A DNA stretch of 64,000 bases from Thalassospira sp. MCCC 1A01428. GTDB taxonomy: Bacteria > Pseudomonadota > Alphaproteobacteria > Rhodospirillales > Thalassospiraceae. Under the pieces are notes generated by a model. It did not search any database. It was not told the DNA's origin and worked only from the letters and a program-made list of their open reading frames with translations. Within the stretch, counting starts at the first letter, position 1, and every line of letters starts with the position of its first letter. The DNA is taken from the NCBI RefSeq assembly GCF_002115825.1, contig NZ_JFJZ01000015.1, positions 1 to 64,000 on the forward strand, written 5' to 3'. Made by a program: the position numbers and the translations under genes. Shown here piece after piece: positions 41,501 through 51,200 of the stretch.

Positions 41501-42583
41501 TCACACCATGTTTTGTACCAGTTGCATCGGGCTGTGGCCGAAATGGCGCAAAAAGGCCCGCCCAAAAGCGGATTGCGACTGATACCCGCATTGAAAGGCG
41601 ATATCGGCAATGGTGATTGGCGGCGCAGACGGGGCAACGACCCGTATGTTCGGTATTTTCTGATGTGGTGTAGATCTATCAACGCCCGTTGGGGCAGGGG
41701 TGGTTGGTTGTTTTGTGTGTATTTGGGCCAGCAGGGTAGCGGCATGGGCCATACGTTCCCCTTCAAGCAATTGTCGAAAGCTGGTGCCAGCCTGCTTTAA
41801 ATGCCGGTCAATCGACGACGGGCTGATGCCAAGGTGACGGGCGACTTGTGGTTTTTGCCATTTGCGTGCCGGGGAAAGGCGAAACAGGGCCAAAAGTCTG
41901 TCTTCTATCGTGGATGTGGTGGCAAGTAACAAAAGCGGCCCTGCCTGCCCGTGTTGGGCCAATAGTAGTAAAACCTCCATTAACCGGTGACGGATGATGA
42001 TGCGGTCATGTTGGCTGGTCGGGGCGGTCAGCAGTGACATAACCGCCAGCACGGACCGTAAAAGCGGCTGCTTGGGCGCGATGACCAGCTTTTGGGGTGC
42101 CGCAGCGGCGGCGGTAATGTCGCGAATTTCGGGGTAGGCTGCAATAAATCGCATGATCAGGTCGGGTGAAAATTCAAGCACCAGTGCACTATATAACCCG
42201 GTTTCCAGATCGGGGTAATTTACCACCGTTAGCGGAAGCCCCGCCGGGATCAGCAAAATCTGGCCGGGTATCATGGTTTCGCCAGGGGGCGCATCGGGCC
42301 TGGTGCCCACGGTTTTGCGCCCGTCGATCAGATATGCGATGGCCGGGAAATCGGCGACATAATCCTGCAAGGTTTCGGTTTGGCGAAAAATCAGCTTTCC
42401 CAGGCGTGACAGGCCGTGAATGTCGACTTTGTTTGACGATGGTGTGCCATGCGTCCCGGATGCCCCCATGTTGATTGCGGCAGCTTGCGATGGTCGTGGT
42501 AACCGGTGGGCTATTTTGCGAAAATCGCCGGGGGTCAGGTTTGAGGATGGGGAACCTGCTTTGTCAGGTGCGTTATGGGGCAT
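41501..42583 (-). CDS. AraC family transcriptional regulator with split HTH domain
   Basis: A 360-residue regulator with an N-terminal AraC_N-type sensor (about residues 50-230) and a C-terminal DNA-binding domain. The first helix-turn-helix (VARHLGISPSSIDRHLKQAGTSFRQLL) and the second (ITIADIAFQCGYQSQSAFGRAFLRHFGHSP) are both good, but between them, where relatives have a short helix link, about 35 extra Pro/Thr-rich residues are inserted (from QIHTKQPTTPAPTG to VVAPSAPP). Its target is unknown; the PEBP-like gene and the HAD gene flank it on the same strand. Confidence 0.88.
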   Translation of the reverse strand: MPHNAPDKAGSPSSNLTPGDFRKIAHRLPRPSQAAAINMGASGTHGTPSSNKVDIHGLSRLGKLIFRQTETLQDYVADFPAIAYLIDGRKTVGTRPDAPPGETMIPGQILLIPAGLPLTVVNYPDLETGLYSALVLEFSPDLIMRFIAAYPEIRDITAAAAAPQKLVIAPKQPLLRSVLAVMSLLTAPTSQHDRIIIRHRLMEVLLLLAQHGQAGPLLLLATTSTIEDRLLALFRLSPARKWQKPQVARHLGISPSSIDRHLKQAGTSFRQLLEGERMAHAATLLAQIHTKQPTTPAPTGVDRSTPHQKIPNIRVVAPSAPPITIADIAFQCGYQSQSAFGRAFLRHFGHSPMQLVQNMV

Positions 42584-42616
42584 GGCCGGTTTTCCTGGGC
42601 GGGCTTCTGCTGGTGG

Positions 42617-43327
42617 TTATTTTGTGAGTAAAGCGGGCAGTTCGGCAAGTGAGCGAATGGTGCGGATACCATCGGGTATGCCGCTTTGCTGCCATTGGGC
42701 AAAAGCCCACGGCCCGCGCAACAGCCAGATTGCATCCATCCCGTGTTGTAACGCCGGGTAAATATCGTTATCCAGCCGGTCGCCAATATAAATGATATCG
42801 GCCGGGTCATGGCCGGTTTGTTCGATAACGGCATTGAAAAAGGCGGGGTCGGGTTTTTTGCATTTTAGCCGTGCCGAACTTGACAGCCAGTCAATATGGC
42901 AGGGCAAAGCCTGCAACACCTGTTCCGATGATGCAGGCTGATTACCGCAAATACCAACCTTATGGCCGTGTTTGTGCAGGTCGGTCAGGGCCGGTAAGGC
43001 GTCGTCATATAGATCGTCAATGGTAAATGACAGCAAATCGGGGCCCCGCCAGGGCTCCCCCGGGATTGCAGAAAAGTCGCCCAGCTGTTTCAGGATTGCC
43101 GCGAACCCGCAATTGCGCGCCAGTGCGATGCCCGCCGCAGCTGAAACGGTAAAAGACGGCAAATTAAGATGACGGGCAATGCGGTGCCAGATTGCGGTTT
43201 CGCTGATCAGCGTTTCGCCAACATCAAACATCACCAGTTTTTGTGCCGATGTTGTGGCAATGCCTGCCTGGTCGGGGTGTTTGCCAGATGTATGTTGTCG
43301 CGGGTGCGTGGCCGATGTGACGGGCAT
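42617..43327 (-). CDS. HAD family hydrolase
   Basis: A 236-residue phosphatase-like protein: motif I is VMFDVGETLI, in which the second aspartate of the usual DxD is replaced (DVGET, a form seen in phosphonatase-like and dehalogenase-like members), motif II lies near KVGICGNQ, and motif IV is YIGDRLDNDIYPALQHGM. Probably hydrolyses a small phosphorylated metabolite. A 20-residue tail precedes motif I. It ends 33 bases before the AraC gene and may share its transcript. Confidence 0.87.
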   Translation of the reverse strand: MPVTSATHPRQHTSGKHPDQAGIATTSAQKLVMFDVGETLISETAIWHRIARHLNLPSFTVSAAAGIALARNCGFAAILKQLGDFSAIPGEPWRGPDLLSFTIDDLYDDALPALTDLHKHGHKVGICGNQPASSEQVLQALPCHIDWLSSSARLKCKKPDPAFFNAVIEQTGHDPADIIYIGDRLDNDIYPALQHGMDAIWLLRGPWAFAQWQQSGIPDGIRTIRSLAELPALLTK

Positions 43328-43650
43328 TTGGGGCTCCGGTTTGGGGGCGCAGGGGCGGGTAGTTGAAGTTTTGCGGGTTTTTACGCATGATAATTTCGCA
43401 GTTGTTGCAAAACGCTGACTGGATTATGCGTTATTTCAGGTTTTGTGAAAGATCGATGGTTAAAATATAGCCTTGGGGCGGATTAACACTGCCTTCATGC
43501 TTGTTTCGCGGTCATTATGGCAGTATTGATATCGCCGCCCTGATCAGGGGGCTTGCAACCTTGCAGGTCCGTGACCCGGAAACTGGCGGAAACACAAGAC
43601 CTTGCATTTCGGCTGGCGAGATGTAAAGGCAAGCATAACGGGGAATTTTC
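43328..43650. other. Intergenic region upstream of lysC
   Basis: 323 bases between the divergent HAD and lysC genes. It must hold both promoters. I see no recognisable riboswitch, attenuator peptide or strong terminator hairpin. Confidence 0.5.
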
Positions 43651-44871
43651 ATGGCCCGTATTGTCATGAAGTTTGGTGGCACATCTGTCGCCGACGTTGA
43701 AAAGATCAAGAATGTTGCCCGTCGCGTTAAAAGCGAAGTGGACGCAGGGAACCAGGTTGCGGTTGTCGTTTCGGCAATGTCGGGCAAAACCAATGAACTG
43801 GTGGGCTGGGCCGATACAATTTCGCCGCTTTATGATGCGCGCGAATATGATGTGATTGTATCGTCGGGTGAGCAGGTGACAGTTGGTTTGCTGGCGATGG
43901 CGCTGCAAAGCATGGATGTCCCTGCACGTTCGTGGCTGGGGTGGCAAATTCCGATCAAGACCGATGGCGCCCATGCTAAGGCCCGGATCAAATCGATCGA
44001 CACAACCGAACTTGACAAACGCCTTGATGGCGGCGAAGTGGTATGTGTTGCCGGTTTTCAGGGGATTGCGCCAGATAACCGTATTACCACGCTGGGACGT
44101 GGCGGGTCCGATACCTCGGCGGTGGCGCTGGCGGCAGCCCTTCGGGCAGACCGTTGCGACATTTATACTGACGTTGAAGGTGTCTACACAACCGATCCCC
44201 GCATTGTGCCCAAGGCACGCAAGATTGAAAAAATTACCTACGAAGAAATGCTGGAACTGGCATCGCTTGGGGCCAAGGTGCTGCAAACCCGTTCAGTCGA
44301 GATGGCCATGAACCATCGCGTCCGGGTGCAGGTCCGTTCGACCTTTAGTGATGCGGAAGGTACACTTGTTGTAGACGAGGACGAAATCGTGGAACAGGAA
44401 GTCGTTAGCGGAATTGCCTATAGCCGGGACGAAGCCAAGATCACGCTGGTTAAGGTTGCCGACAAGCCGGGCACGGCAGCAACCATTTTTGGCCCGCTGG
44501 CCGAAGCCAACATCAATGTCGATATGATCGTTCAGAACATATCGGAAAATGGCAACAGCACGGACATGACCTTTACCGTGCCGCGTGGCGAGTTCAAACG
44601 TGCGCTTCAGGTGATTGAAGGCAATCGTGAAAAGATCGCCTATCAGGAGCTGTTAAGCACGTCGGATGTGACCAAGGTTTCGATCATTGGTGTCGGTATG
44701 CGTTCCCATGTCGGGGTGGCACGTAAAATGTTTGAAACCCTGTCTGACAAGGGTATCAACATTCAGGTTATTTCAACCTCGGAAATCAAGGTAAGCGTCC
44801 TGATTGCCGAAGAATATACTGAACTTGCCGTTCGTGCCCTGCATACGGCCTATGGGCTGGATGCCGACTAG
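43651..44871 (+). CDS. lysC: Aspartate kinase
   Basis: A 406-residue enzyme that phosphorylates aspartate, the first step to lysine, threonine, methionine and diaminopimelate. The kinase domain shows KFGGTSVADVEKIKNVA at the start, and RGGSDTSAVALAAAL plus DIYTDVEGVYTTDPRIV; the C-terminal third contains two ACT domains (ITLVKVADKPGTAATIFGPL and VSIIGVGMRSHVGVARKMF), the site of feedback inhibition by lysine and/or threonine. GGGGAA lies 8 bases before the ATG. Confidence 0.97.
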   Translation: MARIVMKFGGTSVADVEKIKNVARRVKSEVDAGNQVAVVVSAMSGKTNELVGWADTISPLYDAREYDVIVSSGEQVTVGLLAMALQSMDVPARSWLGWQIPIKTDGAHAKARIKSIDTTELDKRLDGGEVVCVAGFQGIAPDNRITTLGRGGSDTSAVALAAALRADRCDIYTDVEGVYTTDPRIVPKARKIEKITYEEMLELASLGAKVLQTRSVEMAMNHRVRVQVRSTFSDAEGTLVVDEDEIVEQEVVSGIAYSRDEAKITLVKVADKPGTAATIFGPLAEANINVDMIVQNISENGNSTDMTFTVPRGEFKRALQVIEGNREKIAYQELLSTSDVTKVSIIGVGMRSHVGVARKMFETLSDKGINIQVISTSEIKVSVLIAEEYTELAVRALHTAYGLDAD

Positions 44872-45039
44872 GTTCCAAGGGTAGGCCCGATGTGCTGCCG
44901 GATTGTTTTTGGCAATTAAGGCAGTGTTAAGGGGCCGTTATTTAATACATATCTGGGCTGGAACATTTTGTTTCGACCATTATGATGAAATAGCAGGGAC
45001 CATGCGGTGCCCTGCATTTCTGCATTGGGGTACAACTAT

Positions 45040-46068
45040 ATGAACGATCCGAAATTTGCGGCAGCGCGCAACCGTCTGGAAAAATTGTGGGCGCCCGGCA
45101 AGGAATTCCTGGGCACTGAATACGCCATTTTGGCCGGTGCGATGTCGTGGGTTTCCGAACGTCACCTTGTTGCTGCGGTATCAAATGCCGGTGGATTTGG
45201 GGTGATCGCCTGTGGGTCGATGGGGCCGGAACTTTTGGCCGCCGAAATTGCCGCGACCAAGGAAATGACCGCCAAACCGTTTGGCGTTAATCTGATCACC
45301 ATGCATCCCCAGCTTGACGACCTGATTGCGGTGTGCCGGGAACAGGAAGTTGGTCATGTTGTGTTGGCCGGTGGTTTGCCCTCGTCAAATTCGATCAAGG
45401 CGGTTAAGGAATTTGCCCGGGTTATCTGTTTTGCTCCGGCGCTGGTGCTGGCAAAAAAACTGACCCGGTCGGGCGCGGATGCGCTGGTAATTGAAGGCAG
45501 CGAAGCCGGTGGCCATGTTGGCCCGGTATCGTTAACTGTACTGGCCCAGGAAATTTTACCCGAAATTCGCAATGTGCCAATTTTCTGTGCCGGCGGTATT
45601 GGCCGCGGCGAAGCGATTTCGTCGTTTCTGGAAATGGGTGCGGCAGGGGTTCAGGTTGGGACGCGTCTGGTTTGTGCCAGCGAATGTATTGCCCACCCGG
45701 CCTTTAAAAAGGCGTTTATCCGCGCCAGTGCGCGTGAAGCCGTTACCACTGTGCAGCTAGACGACCGCTTCCCGGTTATTCCGGTTCGCGCCCTGAATAA
45801 CAAGGGTACGGAAGCTTTTATGAATGTTCAGCGCGAAGTTATTGAAAAGTTCCGTGCGGGTCAGTTAGAACAGGGGGCAGCGCAACTTGAAATCGAACAT
45901 TTCTGGGCAGGTGCCCTGCGCCGTGCCGTTGTGGACGGAGACGTTGAAAACGGATCTGTCATGGCGGGGCAGTCGGTTGGTATGGTAAAGAAAGAGCAGC
46001 CGGTTTCTGAAATTCTGGCCGAACTGGTCGATCAGGCCGTTCAGTCCCTCGTACAAAGAGACCTTTAA
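45040..46068 (+). CDS. Nitronate monooxygenase-family flavoprotein
   Basis: A 342-residue FMN-dependent barrel protein of the 2-nitropropane dioxygenase/FabK-like family: YAILAGAMSWVSERHLVAAVSNAGGFGVIACG at the start, GADALVIEGSEAGGHVGPV (FMN phosphate contacts and the catalytic-type His) and IFCAGGIGRGEAISSFLEMGAAGVQVGTRL. It may detoxify nitronates or act as an enoyl reductase. The ATG at 45040 (MNDPKFAAA) is favoured over 45007. It is placed between lysC and ptsP, which are usually adjacent. Confidence 0.9.
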   Translation: MNDPKFAAARNRLEKLWAPGKEFLGTEYAILAGAMSWVSERHLVAAVSNAGGFGVIACGSMGPELLAAEIAATKEMTAKPFGVNLITMHPQLDDLIAVCREQEVGHVVLAGGLPSSNSIKAVKEFARVICFAPALVLAKKLTRSGADALVIEGSEAGGHVGPVSLTVLAQEILPEIRNVPIFCAGGIGRGEAISSFLEMGAAGVQVGTRLVCASECIAHPAFKKAFIRASAREAVTTVQLDDRFPVIPVRALNNKGTEAFMNVQREVIEKFRAGQLEQGAAQLEIEHFWAGALRRAVVDGDVENGSVMAGQSVGMVKKEQPVSEILAELVDQAVQSLVQRDL

Positions 46069-46073
46069 ATCTG

Positions 46074-48353
46074 ATGAGCATATCGCCCGCCGCAGTCACT
46101 GGTCCGCGTCGCCTGTTAAAACGGGTGCGCGACGTTATGGCCGGACCGGGGACCGCTGAAGAACGCCTGGGCAAGATCGTGACCATTATTGCGGCGGATA
46201 TGGTCGCTGAAGTGTGCTCGGTCTATGTGATGCGGGCGGGCGAGGTGCTTGAACTTTTTGCCACATGTGGCCTTGCCGCCGAAGCCGTGCATCGCACGCG
46301 TCTGCGCACCGGCGAGGGGATTGTCGGTTATGTTGCCGCCCATGCGCGGCCACTTAACTTGCGCGATGCACAATCGCATCCCAATTTTGCCTATCGCCCG
46401 GAAACAGGCGAAGAAATTTATCATTCCATGATCGGCGTGCCGATTTTGCGCGGAGGCCGCATCATTGGGGTTTTGGCGGTTCAGAACCGTACCGAACGCC
46501 AATATACCGAAGACGAACAGGAAGCCCTTGAAAACGTCGCCATGGTGCTGGCCGAAATGGTCGCCGGGGGCGAACTGGTCAATCGGGATGAGTTGATCCC
46601 GGCGGATGGCATTGCCTTGTTGCCGTTGCGCCTGTCGGGGGCGCGGCTGGCCCCGGGCATTGGTAAGGGCATTGCGGTTTTGCATGAACCGCGCATTGTT
46701 ATCGACCGCATGGTGGCCGAAGACCCGCAAGAGGAGCTAACGCGCTTGCGCGAAGCGATGCGGGTTTTGCAAAAACACCTTGACCGCATGGTCGAGGCGG
46801 TGGGCGAATTTGATGTTGGCGGGGGCGATGACCCCGGCGATATTCTTGATGCCTATCGTATGATTGCCAAGGATACCGGCTGGTTAAACCGCATTACCGA
46901 AGCCGTTAACACCGGCCTGACCGCCGAAGCCGCCGTGCAAAAGGTGCATGATGATACCCGTGCGCGCATGGCGCAGGTGACCGACCCTTATTTGCGCGAA
47001 CGCCTGCATGACCTGGAAGATTTGGCAAACCGGTTGTTGCAGCATTTGTCCGGACAGTATCAGTCCCCGGCATTTGGCGATTTGCCCGATGATATTATTC
47101 TGGTGGCGCGCAATATCGGCCCGGCGGAATTGCTTGATTACGATCATACCCGGTTGCGGGGCCTGGCACTGGAGGAGGGATCGCATACATCGCATGTGGC
47201 GATAGTGGCGCGTGCCCTTGACATTCCGGTTCTGGGCGGGGTAAAGGGCGTTCTTGACAAGGTTGAAGGCGGTGACCCGTTAATTGTTGATGCGGACAAT
47301 GCCCAGTTATTTGTGCGCCCCAGCGAGGATGTCCGCGCCGTTATTGACGGGGCATTAAAGGCGCGGGCTGAACGCAAGGCGCTTTATGCGCAGATGCGCG
47401 ATTTGCCTGCGCAAACCTGCGATGATATTAACATTTCGCTGAACATCAATGCCGGGTTGCTGATTGATGTGCCCCACGTGATTGAAAGCGGGGCTGATGG
47501 CATTGGTCTGTATCGAACGGAAATACCGTTCATGGTGCGATCTGCCATGCCCGATATCGAGGATCAGACACGGCTTTATAACCGTATTTTCGAGCAGGCC
47601 GAAGGCCGGCCGGTGGTTTTTCGGACCCTTGATGTCGGCGGTGACAAATTATTGCCCTATTGGCAGGATATGATAGAGGAAAATCCGGCCATGGGATGGC
47701 GGTCTATCCGGATAACCCTGGATAGACCGGCGGTGTTGGTGCATCAGTTGCGTGCGCTGATCCGTGCTGCCCACGACCGGGATTTGCATGTCATGTTTCC
47801 GATGATAGCAGAGGTGGCCGAATTTATGACCGCCAGACAACTGCTGGACCGGCAGCTGGAACGTGAAGCCGAACGGGGTTTTGTGCCACGCTCGGTTAAG
47901 GTCGGGGCAATGCTGGAAGTCCCTGCATTGGTCTGGCAGGCGAAAAGCCTGCTGGGTCAGGTGGATTTCCTTTCGGTGGGGACCAACGACCTGCTTCAGT
48001 TTATGTTTGCTGCAGATCGTGGGAATCCGCGCCTTGAAGGTCGCTATGACACATTGTCGCCGGGTGTTTTTACCTTTTTAAGGCACCTGGTGAAATTGTG
48101 TGACGATCATAATGTGCGTCTGACCATTTGTGGTGAAATGGCCGGGCGCCCGTTAGAGGCGATGGCCTTGATTGGTCTGGGGATACGGCGTATGTCGATG
48201 GCTCCGGCATCGGTTGGTCCGGTCAAGGAAATGGTTCGGAGCATGAACGCAAAAAGTGTTGAACAATATGTTTTGTCGCTCCTCGACAGCCCTAAAAAAA
48301 GTCTTAGGTCCCGTCTTAAGGCTTTCGCAATAGATCACGGTGTAAAACTTTAA
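46074..48353 (+). CDS. ptsP: PTS enzyme I-Ntr (PtsP)
   Basis: A 759-residue protein with an N-terminal GAF sensor domain (about 20-160) and the phosphoenolpyruvate-protein phosphotransferase module. The phosphohistidine is in EEGSHTSHVAIVARALDIPV, and the PEP-binding barrel shows GLYRTEIPFMVRSA and VGTNDLLQFMFAADRGNP. It passes phosphate from PEP to NPr and EIIA-Ntr and links nitrogen status (GAF senses glutamine/2-oxoglutarate in relatives) to potassium and metabolism control. It starts 5 bases after the preceding gene. Confidence 0.96.
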   Translation: MSISPAAVTGPRRLLKRVRDVMAGPGTAEERLGKIVTIIAADMVAEVCSVYVMRAGEVLELFATCGLAAEAVHRTRLRTGEGIVGYVAAHARPLNLRDAQSHPNFAYRPETGEEIYHSMIGVPILRGGRIIGVLAVQNRTERQYTEDEQEALENVAMVLAEMVAGGELVNRDELIPADGIALLPLRLSGARLAPGIGKGIAVLHEPRIVIDRMVAEDPQEELTRLREAMRVLQKHLDRMVEAVGEFDVGGGDDPGDILDAYRMIAKDTGWLNRITEAVNTGLTAEAAVQKVHDDTRARMAQVTDPYLRERLHDLEDLANRLLQHLSGQYQSPAFGDLPDDIILVARNIGPAELLDYDHTRLRGLALEEGSHTSHVAIVARALDIPVLGGVKGVLDKVEGGDPLIVDADNAQLFVRPSEDVRAVIDGALKARAERKALYAQMRDLPAQTCDDINISLNINAGLLIDVPHVIESGADGIGLYRTEIPFMVRSAMPDIEDQTRLYNRIFEQAEGRPVVFRTLDVGGDKLLPYWQDMIEENPAMGWRSIRITLDRPAVLVHQLRALIRAAHDRDLHVMFPMIAEVAEFMTARQLLDRQLEREAERGFVPRSVKVGAMLEVPALVWQAKSLLGQVDFLSVGTNDLLQFMFAADRGNPRLEGRYDTLSPGVFTFLRHLVKLCDDHNVRLTICGEMAGRPLEAMALIGLGIRRMSMAPASVGPVKEMVRSMNAKSVEQYVLSLLDSPKKSLRSRLKAFAIDHGVKL

Positions 48354-48449
48354 AAAAAATCGCTTTTGGCTGGGGTATTTGCTAGTTTGTTGCTGGATCG
48401 TAACGTGGGGGTGCGGGAGTTGGCGATCGGAAAGCGAAAGGAAGATCAT

Positions 48450-49805
48450 TTGGGTGTGCCACCAAGAGGGCGTTTGCGGTTCAAGCCGTTGCCCGGAAGT
48501 GCGCCATCAAATGATATGAGTATGGAACCACAGGTTAATTTTAACGCTGAAGCAGTGAATGTCGGGCGGCTGTTGCGCCACACCCGGACGATGCATGGGC
48601 AGACCATTGAAGGGGTTGCCCAGCTTTTGCGGATTCGGAAAGTTTACCTCGAAGCGATCGAGAACAGTCAGTATGACGCGCTTCCGGGCGGGCCGTATGG
48701 CTTGGGCTTTGTTAAGGGCTATGCCGAACATCTGGGGTTGGACGGCAAGGAAATTGTTCGTCGTTACAAGGAAGAAAGCAACGCGCCCGCTGTGCGCAGC
48801 GAGCTGAGCTTTCCCAAACCGGTGCAGGAAAGTCGTGTGCCCGGTGGTGCCATGATGCTGATTGCTGCGGTGCTGGGGATCGTTGCTTATGGTGGCTGGT
48901 ACTATTTATCAAGCCAGGGCAAGACAATTGCCGATCTGGTAGAGCCGTTGCCCGATAGTATGAAGGGGTATACGGCCATACCCGATACGGGGAACAATAA
49001 CAGCGCTGCACCCGCCGAACGTGAACGGACCCTGGAAAATGCTGCCGAGGCCCATGCGGCCGAAGTTGGCCCGCGTATGGGCGGTTCGCCATCCGCGCAG
49101 GCGTCGGAAAGCATGAATGATGCCATTGGCAGCCCCGTTGAGGGCATGTTTGCCGAGCCGGATTTTGATGTGATGTCGTCGCAGGCGGGAAATCGTGATG
49201 TCCCGGCCGACGCGATGCCGGATCAAACGGCATCGGCAGGGCCGAATGCGGCAACCGCACCGGTTTCGGGTAATGAAAACGCCAATGTCGCACCCATGGC
49301 TGCGCCTGCATCGCCCTCGGGTACTGCGGATGCCAACACCAACGCCAATGCCAATGCCGTACCGCAAGGTAGTGCCGCGTTGATGCCTAACCAGGGCAAT
49401 ATTCCGTTGCCGCCGCGCGCACCCAATGCGCCGCAAACGGCAGGCACCCCTGAAGTGGCGTCTGTTCCGGCGGCACCCGAAGTTGGTGATGCTGGTGGCG
49501 GGCGTGTTTTTGGTGCCGTCAATGCCGATAGCCGCGTAACCATTTCGGCCAATGAAACCAGCTGGGTCCGTATCCGCGAGGATGATGGCAATATTTTGCT
49601 AACCCGGATGTTAAGTGCGGGCGATGTTTATCGTGTGCCTAATCGCGATGGTCTTAAACTTGAAGTTGGCAATGCTGGCGCCTTGTCGATCAGCGTGGAC
49701 GCGACGAAAAATGTCTCGATTGGCAGCTATGGTCAGGTGATTTCAAATTATTCACTGAATCCGGACGATATTCTGGCTTCTTTGACGGAAAAAAAGACAC
49801 AATAA
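48450..49805 (+). CDS. RodZ-like HTH-transmembrane-DUF4115 protein
   Basis: About 451 residues. An N-terminal HTH_25 domain (VGRLLRHTRTMHGQTIEGVA, then IRKVYLEAIENSQYDALPGG) faces the cytoplasm, one helix (MMLIAAVLGIVAYGGWYYL) crosses the membrane, then comes a long Ala/Pro/Asn-rich linker containing ANTNANANA, and a C-terminal DUF4115 beta domain (VTISANETSWVRIREDDGNIL). RodZ connects MreB to the cell-wall elongation machinery. Start is uncertain: TTG 48450 has AAGGAAG 5 bases upstream, while the first ATG (48516) has no good site. The place before ispG and hisS is typical of the class. Confidence 0.88.
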   Translation: MGVPPRGRLRFKPLPGSAPSNDMSMEPQVNFNAEAVNVGRLLRHTRTMHGQTIEGVAQLLRIRKVYLEAIENSQYDALPGGPYGLGFVKGYAEHLGLDGKEIVRRYKEESNAPAVRSELSFPKPVQESRVPGGAMMLIAAVLGIVAYGGWYYLSSQGKTIADLVEPLPDSMKGYTAIPDTGNNNSAAPAERERTLENAAEAHAAEVGPRMGGSPSAQASESMNDAIGSPVEGMFAEPDFDVMSSQAGNRDVPADAMPDQTASAGPNAATAPVSGNENANVAPMAAPASPSGTADANTNANANAVPQGSAALMPNQGNIPLPPRAPNAPQTAGTPEVASVPAAPEVGDAGGGRVFGAVNADSRVTISANETSWVRIREDDGNILLTRMLSAGDVYRVPNRDGLKLEVGNAGALSISVDATKNVSIGSYGQVISNYSLNPDDILASLTEKKTQ

Positions 49806-49830
49806 CAGTTCGTTAAAGGGTCTTTATTTT

Positions 49831-49862
49831 AAAAGGCGGCCATACCCCGGGCCGCCTTTTTC
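49831..49862 (+). terminator. Rho-independent terminator after the rodZ-like gene
   Basis: AAAAGGCGGCC / GGCCGCCTTTT, a perfect 11-base-pair stem with an 8-base loop, ending in TTTTT; 25 bases after the stop. Confidence 0.92.
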
Positions 49863-49979
49863 GTGCCTGTCATAAAAACACCGCGAAAAAGCTGAGCGCG
49901 ACGGTTTCTTCTGCGCCGGTGATAAGCTATATACAGGCCTACAGTTCACTGTGTTGCAACAAAGGCTACGGATCCGCAA

Positions 49980-51092
49980 ATGAGTGTCCGCCCCTATCGT
50001 GATATCGAACGCCGCAAAAGCCGTAAAATTCGTGTCGGTTCTGTCGAAGTTGGCGGTGATGCGCCGATTTCGGTGCAGTCCATGACCAATACGCTGACCA
50101 CGGATGTCGCGGGTACTGTCGCGCAAATTCACCGCCTTGAAGAAGCCGGTGCCGATATTGTGCGTGTATCCTGCCCGGATCAGGAATCGTCGCTGGCCCT
50201 GAAAGACATTGTCAAACAGGTGAGCGTGCCGATCGTTGCCGATATTCATTTTCATTACAAACGCGCCATCGAAGCCGCCGAAAGCGGTGCGGCCTGCCTG
50301 CGGATTAATCCGGGGAATATCGGGTCGACCGAACGGGTACGTGAAGTGGTCAAGGCGGCCAAGGATCATGGCTGTTCGATGCGTATTGGTGTGAATGCCG
50401 GGTCGCTGGAACGGGAATTGCTGGAAAAATACGGTGAACCTTGCCCCGAAGCGATGGTCGAAAGTGCCATGAACCATGCGCGGATTTTGGAAGATCAGGA
50501 TTTCCGCGAGTTCAAAATATCGGTTAAGGCATCGGATGTGTTTTTGGCCGTGGCGGCCTATTATGGCCTGGCCGAGGCTTGCGATTACCCGCTGCATCTG
50601 GGCATTACCGAAGCCGGGGGCCTGCGCGGCGGTACGGTAAAATCATCGATCGGCATGGGCAATTTGCTGTGGGCCGGTATCGGCGACACCTTGCGGGTGT
50701 CATTGTCGGCTGACCCGGTGGAAGAAATCCATGTTGGTTATGACATGTTGAAATCGCTGGGTTTGCGGACGCGCGGGGTGCAGATTATTTCCTGCCCGTC
50801 CTGTGCGCGTCAGGGCTTTAATGTGGTTGATACCGTGGCCGAACTTGAAAAACGGTTGTCCCATATTTCAACGCCGATTTCCCTGTCGATTATTGGCTGT
50901 ATTGTCAATGGACCGGGCGAAGCGCGTGAAACCGACATCGGGCTTACCGGTGGCGGTGGTGGCAACCACAAAATGTATATTTCGGGCAAGCCGGACCATA
51001 ATGTTAGCAGCGAAAAAATGGTCGACCATATCGTCGAGCTGGTTGAAGAACGCGCTGCAAAAATCGAAGCAGCCAAGGCAGCGGCTGAATAG
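49980..51092 (+). CDS. ispG: 4-hydroxy-3-methylbut-2-enyl diphosphate synthase
   Basis: A 370-residue 4Fe-4S enzyme of the MEP isoprenoid pathway (GcpE), converting MEcPP to HMBPP. Family segments are [62 protein letters not shown], and the cluster-binding cysteines in [12 protein letters not shown] and [16 protein letters not shown]. It has the compact bacterial length without the plant-type insert. Probably transcribed with hisS, with a modest hairpin between them. Confidence 0.97.
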   Translation: MSVRPYRDIERRKSRKIRVGSVEVGGDAPISVQSMTNTLTTDVAGTVAQIHRLEEAGADIVRVSCPDQESSLALKDIVKQVSVPIVADIHFHYKRAIEAAESGAACLRINPGNIGSTERVREVVKAAKDHGCSMRIGVNAGSLERELLEKYGEPCPEAMVESAMNHARILEDQDFREFKISVKASDVFLAVAAYYGLAEACDYPLHLGITEAGGLRGGTVKSSIGMGNLLWAGIGDTLRVSLSADPVEEIHVGYDMLKSLGLRTRGVQIISCPSCARQGFNVVDTVAELEKRLSHISTPISLSIIGCIVNGPGEARETDIGLTGGGGGNHKMYISGKPDHNVSSEKMVDHIVELVEERAAKIEAAKAAAE

Positions 51093-51113
51093 CGTTGTAT
51101 TTGCCGAATTAAG

Positions 51114-51145
51114 GCTTTCCGCCACCTCGGCGGAAGGCTATTTTC
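51114..51145 (+). terminator. Hairpin between ispG and hisS
   Basis: GCTTTCCGCC pairs with GGCGGAAGGC (one wobble) across a 5-base loop, followed by TATTTT. A weak terminator that may allow read-through into hisS. Confidence 0.65.
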
Positions 51146-51200
51146 GTGCGTATATGACTATCCCTTTATAGAAAAACACCAAGAATATCGGAGATCAAAC

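Noticed and set aside
43328-43650. Lysine riboswitch upstream of lysC
   Set aside because: No conserved lysine-element core or terminator pair could be found, and the element is not expected in this class.
43495-44286. 263-codon open frame antisense to lysC
   Set aside because: It lies fully opposite a clear aspartate kinase gene and its translation has no family pattern; long antisense frames are common at this GC level.
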